A DNA stretch of 16,354 nucleotides from contig JAUXIQ010000010.1 in the NCBI GenBank assembly GCA_030620925.1, positions 1 through 16,354 on the forward strand. The letters are read 5' to 3'. The translations under genes were made by a program, and so were the position numbers. Shown in pieces: positions 1 through 6,824 of the stretch. The DNA is from JAUXIQ01 sp030620925 [NCBI: Nitrospinota bacterium]. Lineage in GTDB: Bacteria; JAUXIQ01. The first letter of the stretch is position 1, and each line of letters begins with the position of its first letter. The notes beneath the pieces are model-generated. The model ran no database searches. It saw only the letters and a list, made by a program, of their open reading frames with translations, and was not told the DNA's origin.

Positions 1-61
1 GAAATGACCCTTCGCCTTCCTCATGGATTTCCAGTGATATCTCTTTTTTGTAATAGACCAT
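1..61 (-). CDS. 5' end of a minus-strand gene, possibly YjbQ/UPF0047 family (truncated by window edge)
   Basis: An ATG at 59-61 opens a frame reading MVYYKKEISLEIHEEGEGSF to the window edge without a stop. An AAGG Shine-Dalgarno-like stretch lies about 6 bases upstream of the ATG. The gene follows the metallo-hydrolase gene by 41 bases on the same strand, so the two may be co-transcribed. The N-terminus, a basic start then alternating hydrophobic residues (KEISLEI) and an acidic/glycine stretch, resembles the beginning of YjbQ/UPF0047 proteins, a small beta-barrel family linked to secondary thiamine-phosphate synthase activity. Twenty residues are too few to assign a family with confidence. 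That a gene starts here is more certain than what it encodes. Confidence 0.45.
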   Translation of the reverse strand, partial: MVYYKKEISLEIHEEGEGSF

Positions 62-102
62 GCCGGACCTTACGATTATGAGTGTCAATTACCCGCGAAC
101 GA

Positions 103-744
103 CTAGTCGATAAACTGAGCGCTCCCGTTCACGAAAGGATTCCACTTCTTTTCCAGACCTATATTGGAGGCGGGCCCATGGCCGGGGAAAACCTCGGTAT
201 CGTCATCCAGGGTCATGACTTTCTCCATGAGCGAACGCATGAGGGTCCGCATATCACCCCCCCCGATATCCGTCCGGCCTATGCTCTGTGCGAAGAGGGT
301 GTCTCCGGTCATCAGCTTTTTCCCCGCTTTGAGGCAGACGCTGCCCGGGCTGTGCCCGGGAGTGTGAATAACCTCGACGTCTATGCCGCCTACCTGAAAC
401 GTCTCGCCGTCCACGAGGAAGGAATCGGCCCCCGGCGAGGTTATCTCCGTGCCCAGCATTTGCATCGACTGCTGCCCCGAGTGCTCCAGCATTTTGGCAT
501 CATCTCCGTGAATGCGCAGGGGTGCGCCCGTCCGATCCTTAACCTCCCGGTTGGCCATGATATGATCGATATGACCGTGAGTGTTGACGATGCAAGCCAC
601 TTTCAGGTCGTTGCCTTCCACGATGTTGAGAATGCCGTCGGCGTTGCCTCCGGGGTCCACCACCATGGCCTCCCGGGTGTCGGGACAGCCCACCACGTAA
701 CAGTTGACCGCAAAATTGTTCACCATCAGCGTCTCGAAAATCAT
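103..744 (-). CDS. MBL-fold metallo-hydrolase, glyoxalase II-like
   Basis: A 213-residue metallo-beta-lactamase-fold hydrolase, probably cytoplasmic because no signal peptide is visible. The binuclear metal-site signature THGHIDH is at residues 55-61 (H56, H58, D60, H61). It is followed by the third-ligand motif TPGHSPGS (H131), the bridging Asp in TGDTLF (D148) and the late His in FPGHGP (H189), so the active site looks complete. The size and the GRTD motif fit the short GloB-like subgroup (YcbL type) common in anaerobes. This group lacks the long C-terminal substrate-binding domain of true glyoxalase II, so a thioester substrate is plausible but not proven. The ATG start has AGAGG 7 bases upstream. 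It is divergent from the DUF2284 gene, and a strong minus-strand terminator lies about 40 bases upstream of its start. Confidence 0.9.
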   Translation of the reverse strand: MIFETLMVNNFAVNCYVVGCPDTREAMVVDPGGNADGILNIVEGNDLKVACIVNTHGHIDHIMANREVKDRTGAPLRIHGDDAKMLEHSGQQSMQMLGTEITSPGADSFLVDGETFQVGGIDVEVIHTPGHSPGSVCLKAGKKLMTGDTLFAQSIGRTDIGGGDMRTLMRSLMEKVMTLDDDTEVFPGHGPASNIGLEKKWNPFVNGSAQFID

Positions 745-785
745 CTGTTTACCTCTACTGTTCTTTCACCGCCGTGAACGATAAG

Positions 786-809
786 AAAAAAGGGGGACGC
801 CCCTCCCCC
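786..809 (-). terminator. Intrinsic terminator on the minus strand, upstream of the MBL hydrolase gene
   Basis: Read on the minus strand, a GGGGG / CCCCC stem (805-809 with 792-796, 8-base loop, with alternative pairings involving the GGGGCGT in the loop) is followed directly by six T residues (786-791). This is a classical Rho-independent terminator shape. No minus-strand gene lies immediately upstream, since DUF2284 is on the plus strand. It must therefore stop read-through from the tonB operon, end a short transcript, or attenuate the leader of the hydrolase gene that begins 42 bases downstream. Confidence 0.65.
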
Positions 810-908
810 GACGCTTTCCCTATCCATGTCAAGTATTCGTATAAGACTTATTTACCATACAAAGTGAGCCGAGGTCAACTTACCCCGCACCCTCATGTCA
901 CATCTCGA

Positions 909-937
909 TTGACACACCGCCGCACCGGTGTTAACTT
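909..937 (+). promoter_or_regulatory. Candidate sigma-70 promoter for the DUF2284 gene
   Basis: A perfect -35 TTGACA (909-914) is followed after 17 bases by TAACTT (932-937), a weak -10. The spacer contains the 8-bp palindrome CACCGGTG (923-930), a position where an operator would sit. The start codon of the DUF2284 gene is about 75 bases further on. The weak -10 leaves the call uncertain. Confidence 0.45.
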
Positions 938-1012
938 TAACCCTACAACAGATACCCATCCGAAGCCTCAGAATATACCAAAGATAAGAAAGACCTTCTC
1001 AATGGAGGAAGG

Positions 1013-1609
1013 ATGAAAGAACAAAAAATTGGGCATCCAGGAACTCCCGACGAAGAAAAACTGAACGCGCTGCAAGAATTAGCATTGAAAACAGGCGCCA
1101 CCAGGGCGGGGGTAATGGACACCGAAAACATCGTCGTCAAGGAACAGGTGCGGCTCAAATGTCGCGTCCCCCTGTGCAAAAGCTACAATCGTAATCTCAT
1201 GTGCCCACCCAACGTCATGGACCCGGATGAGTTCAAGAAAGTGCTGGAGTGTTACAGCAGGGCTCTCCTGGTGCAGAAAGAGGGCGCGGTAGAGCCCGGC
1301 CAGGAGCAGGATAGAGCGGTCATCTTCAAACCGGCCAACGAGCTGCACCAGCTGGTGAACGAGGTGGAGCGGGAAGCGTTCCATACGGGTTTCAGATTCG
1401 CCGCCGGATTCATCGGGGGCTCCTGCAAGCTGTGCGATGAATGCGTAACGGTGGGGTCGGGGCTGCCCTGCAAATATCCCTTCAAGGCCCGACCGTCCAT
1501 GGAAGCGATGGGTATCGACGTTTTCGAGACCGCTCAGAACGCCGGTCTCGCCTTCCCCATCCCCATGGGAGAGAGCGTGGTCTGGTGCGGGTTGGTGCTG
1601 ATTTATTAG
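1013..1609 (+). CDS. DUF2284 cysteine-rich, predicted metal-binding protein
   Basis: A 198-residue protein of the DUF2284 family, annotated generally as predicted metal-binding; its biochemical role is not known. Two cysteine clusters are visible. The N-terminal cluster has C50, C55, C64 (in MCPPN) and C80. The C-terminal cluster is the ferredoxin-like CKLCDEC at 138-144, with C153 followed by the conserved KARPSMEAMGIDVF stretch. One more Cys (C192) is near the C-terminus. The second cluster could hold an Fe-S centre. No signal peptide or membrane segment is seen. The ATG has GGAGG 4 bases upstream, a strong site. It is the only plus-strand gene in the window. It diverges from the MBL hydrolase gene and ends 21 bases from the convergent tonB stop, so it is transcribed alone. 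The family is frequent in anaerobes. Confidence 0.88.
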   Translation: MKEQKIGHPGTPDEEKLNALQELALKTGATRAGVMDTENIVVKEQVRLKCRVPLCKSYNRNLMCPPNVMDPDEFKKVLECYSRALLVQKEGAVEPGQEQDRAVIFKPANELHQLVNEVEREAFHTGFRFAAGFIGGSCKLCDECVTVGSGLPCKYPFKARPSMEAMGIDVFETAQNAGLAFPIPMGESVVWCGLVLIY

Positions 1610-1618
1610 ATGTCATCC

Positions 1619-1639
1619 CTCAATAAGATGTTATTTGAG
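1619..1639. other. AT-rich hairpin between convergent DUF2284 and tonB
   Basis: CTCAATAA (1619-1626) pairs with TTATTTGAG (1631-1639, one bulged T) across a GATG loop, overlapping the tonB stop codon in the 21-base convergent gap. It could slow or end transcription from either side, but neither strand shows a following T-run, so it is not a convincing intrinsic terminator. Confidence 0.3.
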
Positions 1640-2524
1640 AGTGAAGCGGATGGGGATGGTCCCCTCCTGTTCGACCTGAGGTTCGTGGGCGGAAAGGGGG
1701 TTAAAGCGCCATTCCTTCAGGTAGGCGATGGCTTTTGTTTCCAGTTCGGGTTCACCCTTTTTGATGGGTATCACCCGCCCCACCTCGCCGCCGGGAAGCA
1801 CCCAGAACTTTAATACTATCTCCGTCTCCGCCTCGAGTTCTACCGCCGGTGGTTTGGGCCGGTACACGACCCTCCTCTCACCGGCAGGCCCTTTGATCTG
1901 GAAAAGCTCTCGTCCGGTCAGTATCTCTTTCTTTACCGGCCCCTCTTTCACGGGTCCCGGCTCCAGCCTGGCAAGCCTGGGGAAGGCCTCAGGAGTAGCA
2001 ACTTCGAGCTCTTTACGCTCCAGATCACCCTCCTTGATGGGGATCAACCTGCTGGTGGATTCATCAGCCGGAAAGGGACTCTTCGCAATTTTTTCAGCAA
2101 CAGCTTTGGCCAGCTGCTCCTGAAGTCTCACCGCGCGCTCCGGGTCAACCTCCGGTTTCTCACGGCTGAGAGGCAGCTTTATCTCTACACCGGTCTGCTT
2201 GAGGCTCCTGCCCCCGCCTATCTCCTCTACCCTGTTCGACAGGATGCCGGCATGGAGTTTGGGAGGCGGCTTGGGCGGCGGGACGACCACTTCTTTGAGC
2301 TCTTCTTTCAGGGGAGGCTTCTCCCCTTTCGGGGTAGGCGGCTTGGGAGCTGGGGGCTTGATCAGCTCCACTTCAGTGAATTTTTCGCTTATACTCTGTT
2401 TCTCCTCAAGAAACACGGGCAGTTCCGGCATCTTCCAGAACAGTACACCATGGAGGGCAAGAGAGACCACTATCCCCCATACAAGCCCGTATTTCTCATA
2501 CCCCGAAACCGCCTGCTCTCTCAC
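1631..2524 (-). CDS. tonB: TonB-family energy transducer
   Basis: A 297-residue TonB-like protein. One N-terminal membrane anchor is seen at about residues 14-38 (GLVWGIVVSLALHGVLFW). A Pro/Lys/Glu-rich periplasmic spacer follows at about 55-90 (PPAPKPPTPK, VPPPKPPPK). The C-terminal TonB domain spans about 228-297, with the typical ...FWVLPGGEVGRV...AIAYLKEWRFNPL pattern and a final beta-strand IPIRFTLK. The middle (95-215) is charged and not otherwise recognisable. The protein should couple the inner-membrane ExbB-ExbD proton channel to an outer-membrane or periplasmic partner. The start is GTG with GGAG 7 bases upstream, 19 bases after exbD. No TonB-dependent receptor gene is in the window; the nearest candidate partner is the TPR protein encoded upstream, which has a TonB-box-like N-terminus. 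This is the last gene of its operon. Confidence 0.88.
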   Translation of the reverse strand: MREQAVSGYEKYGLVWGIVVSLALHGVLFWKMPELPVFLEEKQSISEKFTEVELIKPPAPKPPTPKGEKPPLKEELKEVVVPPPKPPPKLHAGILSNRVEEIGGGRSLKQTGVEIKLPLSREKPEVDPERAVRLQEQLAKAVAEKIAKSPFPADESTSRLIPIKEGDLERKELEVATPEAFPRLARLEPGPVKEGPVKKEILTGRELFQIKGPAGERRVVYRPKPPAVELEAETEIVLKFWVLPGGEVGRVIPIKKGEPELETKAIAYLKEWRFNPLSAHEPQVEQEGTIPIRFTLK

Positions 2525-2543
2525 TGGAAGTCTCCGAAGCCAC

Positions 2544-2951
2544 TCACTTCTTTTTCACCGGCTCGGTGGCTATGGCGATCCTGGAAATACCCACCTGTTG
2601 GGCCAGGTCCATGACTTCCACCACCCGGCCGTGCTTCGACTCTTTATCAGCCTTCACTATGAGCAGGTCTTTTCCTCCCTTGCTCACTTCTTCCTTGAGC
2701 CCGAGCCGGAGGCGGTCCAGAGTCACCCTTCTATTATTAAAATACAACTGTCCCTCTTCGGTCACCACCACTACTATATCCTGTTCCCTGGTCGCAGCCT
2801 GCGTGGCAGCCTGAGGAAGTTTCACCTTTATTCCCGGCGTGGTGACGAAGGTGGTGGAAATCATAAAAAAGATCAGCAGCAGCAGGACTACGTCTATGAG
2901 CGGGGTTATCTCGATACGGCTAAGCGCACGTTTTTTGGTTCTAAACTCCAT
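2544..2951 (-). CDS. exbD: ExbD/TolR-family biopolymer transport protein
   Basis: A 135-residue ExbD/TolR protein of usual family length. A basic cytoplasmic N-terminus (MEFRTKKR) leads into a single transmembrane helix, ITPLIDVVLLLLIFFMI at about 15-31. This carries the conserved proton-translocating Asp (D20). The C-terminal periplasmic domain (about 40-130) has the usual beta-alpha pattern, including a GRVVEVMDLAQQVGISRIAIATE segment near the end (positions 108-130). It forms the stator-like part of the proton-motive-force complex with ExbB. The ATG has AGGGG 6 bases upstream. It lies 13 bases after exbB and 19 before tonB, so the three genes are one translational unit. ExbD and TolR cannot be separated with certainty from sequence alone; the adjacent TonB favours ExbD. 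Confidence 0.93.
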   Translation of the reverse strand: MEFRTKKRALSRIEITPLIDVVLLLLIFFMISTTFVTTPGIKVKLPQAATQAATREQDIVVVVTEEGQLYFNNRRVTLDRLRLGLKEEVSKGGKDLLIVKADKESKHGRVVEVMDLAQQVGISRIAIATEPVKKK

Positions 2952-2964
2952 TTTGAACCCCTGA

Positions 2965-3567
2965 TCAATTCCTCTTGATGATGTTCAGCATCTTGACAGA
3001 TATTTTCTCCAACTCGATTATTATGGAGTCGGACTTGCTCTGAAAGTAGTTATTGAACACCAGGGCGGGGATGCCCACCGTCAATCCCGCGGCGGTGGTG
3101 ATGAGGGCCTGGTATATTCCGCCGGCCAGGTTGGCGGGGTTACCCACACCATGAACGGAGATTTGGTCGAAGACCTGGATCATCCCCCACACCGTGCCCA
3201 AAAGGCCAATCAGCGGGGTGATGACGGATATGGTACCCAGGATGGTGAGATGTTTCTCCAGCATGGGGACTTCATGGCGGCCGGCGTCCTCTATGACTTC
3301 TTTTAGCTCATTCTTCTCCTTATCGTGGTTGAGAATGGCGGAGAGCAGGATGCGGGTCAGGGGAGAGGGGAATCTTTTACAGAGGTGGGTCGACTCGTGA
3401 ATTTTCCTGTCTCTCAACAAATTTTCTATCTGGATGAGCAAATCCTCACTTAATACTCTGCCATACCTGAGACTGATCAATCTTTCTATGATTATGCCCA
3501 GGGCGATGATCGAACAGACGCCGATAGGCACCATCAGCCACCCGCCCTTCACCACGAAACTCAACAT
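2965..3567 (-). CDS. exbB: ExbB/TolQ/MotA-family proton channel subunit
   Basis: A 200-residue inner-membrane protein of the MotA/TolQ/ExbB family. Three membrane helices are visible: about 8-28, 108-130 (containing TPLIGLLGTVWGMIQVF, a family signature) and 150-172 (GGIYQALITTAAGLTVGIPAL, the second signature). A cytoplasmic loop of about 75 residues separates helices 1 and 2. The pentameric channel formed by this family conducts protons and drives ExbD. The ATG has GGAGG 7 bases upstream. It is the first gene of exbB-exbD-tonB, separated by 155 bases from the end of the large TPR gene. An extended -10 promoter in that gap suggests it can be transcribed independently of the TPR pair. Confidence 0.94.
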   Translation of the reverse strand: MLSFVVKGGWLMVPIGVCSIIALGIIIERLISLRYGRVLSEDLLIQIENLLRDRKIHESTHLCKRFPSPLTRILLSAILNHDKEKNELKEVIEDAGRHEVPMLEKHLTILGTISVITPLIGLLGTVWGMIQVFDQISVHGVGNPANLAGGIYQALITTAAGLTVGIPALVFNNYFQSKSDSIIIELEKISVKMLNIIKRN

Positions 3568-3602
3568 GGATCGTCCTCCCGACGAAATTAATCAACACTA
3601 CA

Positions 3603-3704
3603 GTGCCCGAAAAGCAGTAAATCTATCCTGACCTGCCGCCGAAGTCTTTCATCAGCATTCGGACCTGCACGGCGGGCAGATTATAGCATCACTTTTCCGG
3701 GCAC
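3603..3704. repeat. Long-range inverted repeat flanking the exbB leader
   Basis: GTGCCCGAAAAG (3603-3614) and CTTTTCCGGGCAC (3692-3704) are complementary over 12 bp with one bulged base, 77 bases apart. The right arm lies in the spacer of the putative exbB promoter and the left arm in the exbB leader. A transcript reading through from the TPR genes would contain both arms and could fold; a transcript starting at the internal promoter would not. Confidence 0.4.
3680..3688 (-). promoter_or_regulatory. Extended -10 promoter for exbB-exbD-tonB
   Basis: On the minus strand TGC directly precedes a perfect TATAAT (-10 at 3680-3685, TGC at 3686-3688), the extended -10 configuration. The best -35 candidate, TTGCTG 18 bases upstream, matches only partly, which is tolerated with an extended -10. 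Transcription would start near 3673 and give a leader of about 105 bases before the exbB ATG. Confidence 0.5.
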
Positions 3705-3722
3705 AGCAACGATAACTTTCCT

Positions 3723-6700
3723 TCAATCACTCTTTTGTGAGGGCTGCTCTTCTTTCTTTAAATTGCGGATTATCTCATTTTTTCCGGCTTTGGCCCTCTT
3801 CAACGAAAACATATCACCGGCCGCCCGCTCCTTTATCACCTTTTCATACATGGTGAGGGCGTCCTGCCAGCGCTCCAGTTTCTCATAACTCTCCGCCGCC
3901 TTAAACAGGGACTTAAAATACCACTTGCTGTCGTTTCCGTAAAGATAGGCCACCCGCAAGTATTCGGCGGCACTGAGTTCATACTGGCCGCTCCTGAAAT
4001 AGACCTCGCCCAGGTTATACTGGGCCTCCACCGAAAGGAGCTTCACATCGGCATCCACCGCCTTTATAAAATAGCCCGCCGCTTCTTCGAACCGCGATTC
4101 CTCGAGATTCAGCTTACCCAACTGAAAATAGGAATAGGGTTCCTGAAAACTTCCCTTATACGAAGAGATTACGGCTTTAAAGGCACTGCCGGCTCTATCA
4201 TTCCGCCCCAACTCGAGATAGGCCAACCCGGACCTGTAAAGTGCCTCAGCAGCCCGTTCACTCTTCGGGTAGCGCTTCACCACTTCCTGGTAAGCATACA
4301 GGGCCTGGTTGTATTGTTTCAGCTCAAAATGGGATTGCCCCACACCGAAAATAGCCTCCGGAACCAGGGAGCTTTGGGGAAACTTGTTATGCAGTTTCCA
4401 GTAATTCCCGATGGCCCGGCCATAATCTCTCTTCCTGAAGAATATATCCGCTATCCGGAACTGGGTATCGTCTGCTAACTCGCTGTCGCCGAACCTGGCC
4501 ATCAGCTTTTTGTACGCCGACAGGGCGCTATCATATTCACCGGCGGCGTAGTGGTACTCGGCTATCTGGTTGAGTAGGGAGGGGGAAAGGACATTTCCCG
4601 GGTTCTTATCTACAAACTTTAAAGCCCCTTTCTTGAACCGTTTAAACTCCCCCTGATGGTAATAGCTGAGTAGTATTCCGTAATCGGCATTCAGCGCCTG
4701 TTTGGAATCGGGGAAAAGAGCGATGAGCTCCCTGTATTGCCCGACGGCCCCGGCATAATTCTCCTGGTTATAGTACACATCGCCCAGCAGCAGGTAGGCC
4801 TTGTCCAGGAGCGGGCTACGGGGGTATCTCTCTATAAGCTCGATGAGGGTGCTGCGGGTATCCTTAAGCCTGGAAACCTTGAACAGCGCCCGGCCGAGAT
4901 TGAACTGGGCGTCGTCGGCATACTCCCCTCCCGGGTTGGTGATGAGCAGCTCCGAAAAAATCTCCATGGCTCCGTAGAAATCACCCTTTTTCATCTTTAA
5001 AGAACCCAGCCCGAGCTTGGCCGCATCGACCCTGTGGTCCTGGGGATACTCCTCCATCAACCTGTGGTAGATCTCCCTGGCTTTATCATAATCCTTCATG
5101 TAGGCATACGTCTTGGCCAGCCTGTAAATGGCGTCCGGCCGAAGCTCGCTTTCCCTTCTCTCTTCCATGAGCTTGGTCAGCAAACGGACCGCTTCCTTCC
5201 CTTTCCCCTGCAGGTAATTGAGCCAACCGAGGCCGTAGAGGGCGTCGTCATAGCGCTCGCTCTTCTCGCTGACCATGGCGTAGGCCTTATCGGCCTTCGG
5301 ATAAAATCGGGGGTCTAAAGAAGCCTGATAGAACAGGGATTCCCCCAGCCAGAAAGCCACCTCATCCCTGCGGGAGGGCTCGGACACCCGCGCTAACAGG
5401 GAACGGAATTGCTCACCGGCCGAGCCGTACTCCTTGAGCAGAAAGTAGGCCTCGCCCTTCCTCATACCGGCTCTATAGGCCACGCCGGGAAAACGGGTAG
5501 TGGCTTCAGCCCTGCTGAAGTGTTCCACCGCTTTCTTGTAGCGGCCGGACCTGTAGTGAATTTCTCCCAGGGCGAAGTCAGCGGCGAGCAGGAACGGGCT
5601 ATCAGGGTATTTCCTAAACAGTTGCTTGAAAAGAGCGATGGCCTCCTCGTAGTCCCCTTTCACAAAGTGTTTCCAGGCGATTGCTACCAGTGAGTCATCC
5701 AGCCATTGGCTGTCCCGGTTGGATTCTTTCATGTGGCCGTAAAGCCGGTAAGCCTCATCCGTTCGACCCAGGGCGACCAGCGATTTGAGCTTCCCGTAAT
5801 ACGCTGAATCCTCCCAGCGATGTTCCGGATACGACTTTAAGAAATCGTCGAAAGCCCTTACCGCAGGAGTGTAATTCCTGAGGTTCACCAGGCTCCATGC
5901 TATGCCGTATCCCGCATCCCCTGTCTTATCCGAAGAGGGGTATTCTTTCAGGAAGCGCCGGTAAATTTTTATCGCTTCGCTGTATCGCTCCTGGGAGTAT
6001 ACGCTTTCCGCCATCCAGAAGAGCGATTCGCCTGTTCTAGTACTAGCCGGGTATAGGCTGACCACTTTCTTAAAGTTTTTTTCCGCCTCTTTGTAATTCC
6101 CTTTATTGAAATGCGCCTGCCCCAGAAGGTAGAGCACGGAGTCCGCCAGAGGACTATTAGGGAACTTCTCCATAAACCGGGTGAGGAGGTCCGCCGCCCG
6201 CTCGTAGTCCTTGTTCAGGAGATGTATCCACCCGGAAGAGTAATAGGCATAGCTCGCCACGTACGCCGTGGGGTATTCCTCGATAATTTTCTGAAACGAT
6301 TCGATTGCCTTGTCCCGCCTGTCGAGACGGTAATAGGATTCCCCCTTCCAGTAAATGGCCCTGTTGGCGAGATCAGGGGCGGGTTTTCTGTACAGAAGGT
6401 CATCAAACGCTTCCAGGGCTTCCCTGTAGCGGAACCGCTGATACCGGTAAAGGCCCAGGTTATACCTTCCCTTGTTTCCGAGAAGGGTGGTGGTTATGCC
6501 GGCCGTAAGGGGATTCTCGTATGCCAGGCAGCCAACCTTCTTAGAGGCGGGAGCGGTTTTCTCTCCACTCACCGTAGATTCGATGAGTGATTTTTCCACC
6601 ACCTCCGTGGGTTCTTCCTTGACCCCCGGAGATATTTCAATGGGGCGCAGCTTTTCCCCTTTATCCCCCGGTAGACCTATATCCTTACCTACGATCACCA

Positions 6701-6824
6701 CCTCGGGGAGCTTTATGGGAGGCTTCCCTTCATCGGCGGGTGACAGCCGGGGCAGACACCAGTCGGCGACAATCAATGCCATTGTGATCGCTAAGAATAT
6801 TTTTACACCTCTACCTGCTATCAT
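3723..6824 (-). CDS. Giant periplasmic TPR protein with N-terminal TonB-box-like motif
   Basis: A 1033-residue secreted tetratricopeptide repeat protein. Residues 1-30 form a signal peptide (basic start, hydrophobic VKIFLAITMALIVADWCL core, likely cut after LSPA). No proper lipobox is present. The mature N-terminus carries LPEVVIVGKD (39-48), which resembles the TonB box of TonB-dependent receptors, then a Pro/Glu-rich linker to about residue 110. From about 117 to 1015 the protein is a continuous array of roughly 35-residue helical repeats of the form Y.G..Y...(Y)A...F..(L)...YP, of the YbgF/BamD-like TPR_6 type. The tail is charged. The ATG overlaps the stop of the preceding TPR gene (ATGA), so the two are translationally coupled. 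exbB-exbD-tonB follow 155 bases downstream. A scaffold or assembly role in the envelope is inferred; no enzymatic domain is seen. Confidence 0.85.
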   Translation of the reverse strand: MIAGRGVKIFLAITMALIVADWCLPRLSPADEGKPPIKLPEVVIVGKDIGLPGDKGEKLRPIEISPGVKEEPTEVVEKSLIESTVSGEKTAPASKKVGCLAYENPLTAGITTTLLGNKGRYNLGLYRYQRFRYREALEAFDDLLYRKPAPDLANRAIYWKGESYYRLDRRDKAIESFQKIIEEYPTAYVASYAYYSSGWIHLLNKDYERAADLLTRFMEKFPNSPLADSVLYLLGQAHFNKGNYKEAEKNFKKVVSLYPASTRTGESLFWMAESVYSQERYSEAIKIYRRFLKEYPSSDKTGDAGYGIAWSLVNLRNYTPAVRAFDDFLKSYPEHRWEDSAYYGKLKSLVALGRTDEAYRLYGHMKESNRDSQWLDDSLVAIAWKHFVKGDYEEAIALFKQLFRKYPDSPFLLAADFALGEIHYRSGRYKKAVEHFSRAEATTRFPGVAYRAGMRKGEAYFLLKEYGSAGEQFRSLLARVSEPSRRDEVAFWLGESLFYQASLDPRFYPKADKAYAMVSEKSERYDDALYGLGWLNYLQGKGKEAVRLLTKLMEERRESELRPDAIYRLAKTYAYMKDYDKAREIYHRLMEEYPQDHRVDAAKLGLGSLKMKKGDFYGAMEIFSELLITNPGGEYADDAQFNLGRALFKVSRLKDTRSTLIELIERYPRSPLLDKAYLLLGDVYYNQENYAGAVGQYRELIALFPDSKQALNADYGILLSYYHQGEFKRFKKGALKFVDKNPGNVLSPSLLNQIAEYHYAAGEYDSALSAYKKLMARFGDSELADDTQFRIADIFFRKRDYGRAIGNYWKLHNKFPQSSLVPEAIFGVGQSHFELKQYNQALYAYQEVVKRYPKSERAAEALYRSGLAYLELGRNDRAGSAFKAVISSYKGSFQEPYSYFQLGKLNLEESRFEEAAGYFIKAVDADVKLLSVEAQYNLGEVYFRSGQYELSAAEYLRVAYLYGNDSKWYFKSLFKAAESYEKLERWQDALTMYEKVIKERAAGDMFSLKRAKAGKNEIIRNLKKEEQPSQKSD

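Noticed and set aside
82-777. 231-codon plus-strand frame opposite the MBL hydrolase gene
   Set aside because: Antisense to a gene with a complete metal-binding signature; no ribosome site and a His-rich translation without recognisable motifs.
774-1016. 80-codon plus-strand frame ending with an ATGA overlap on the DUF2284 start
   Set aside because: It has a GTG start without a ribosome site and runs through both a minus-strand terminator and the candidate DUF2284 promoter. The translation is basic and low in structure. The ATGA overlap is probably chance.
2199-2978. 259-codon plus-strand frame opposite tonB and exbD
   Set aside because: Spans the boundary of two genes with clear signatures on the other strand; Gly/Ser/Leu-rich shadow.
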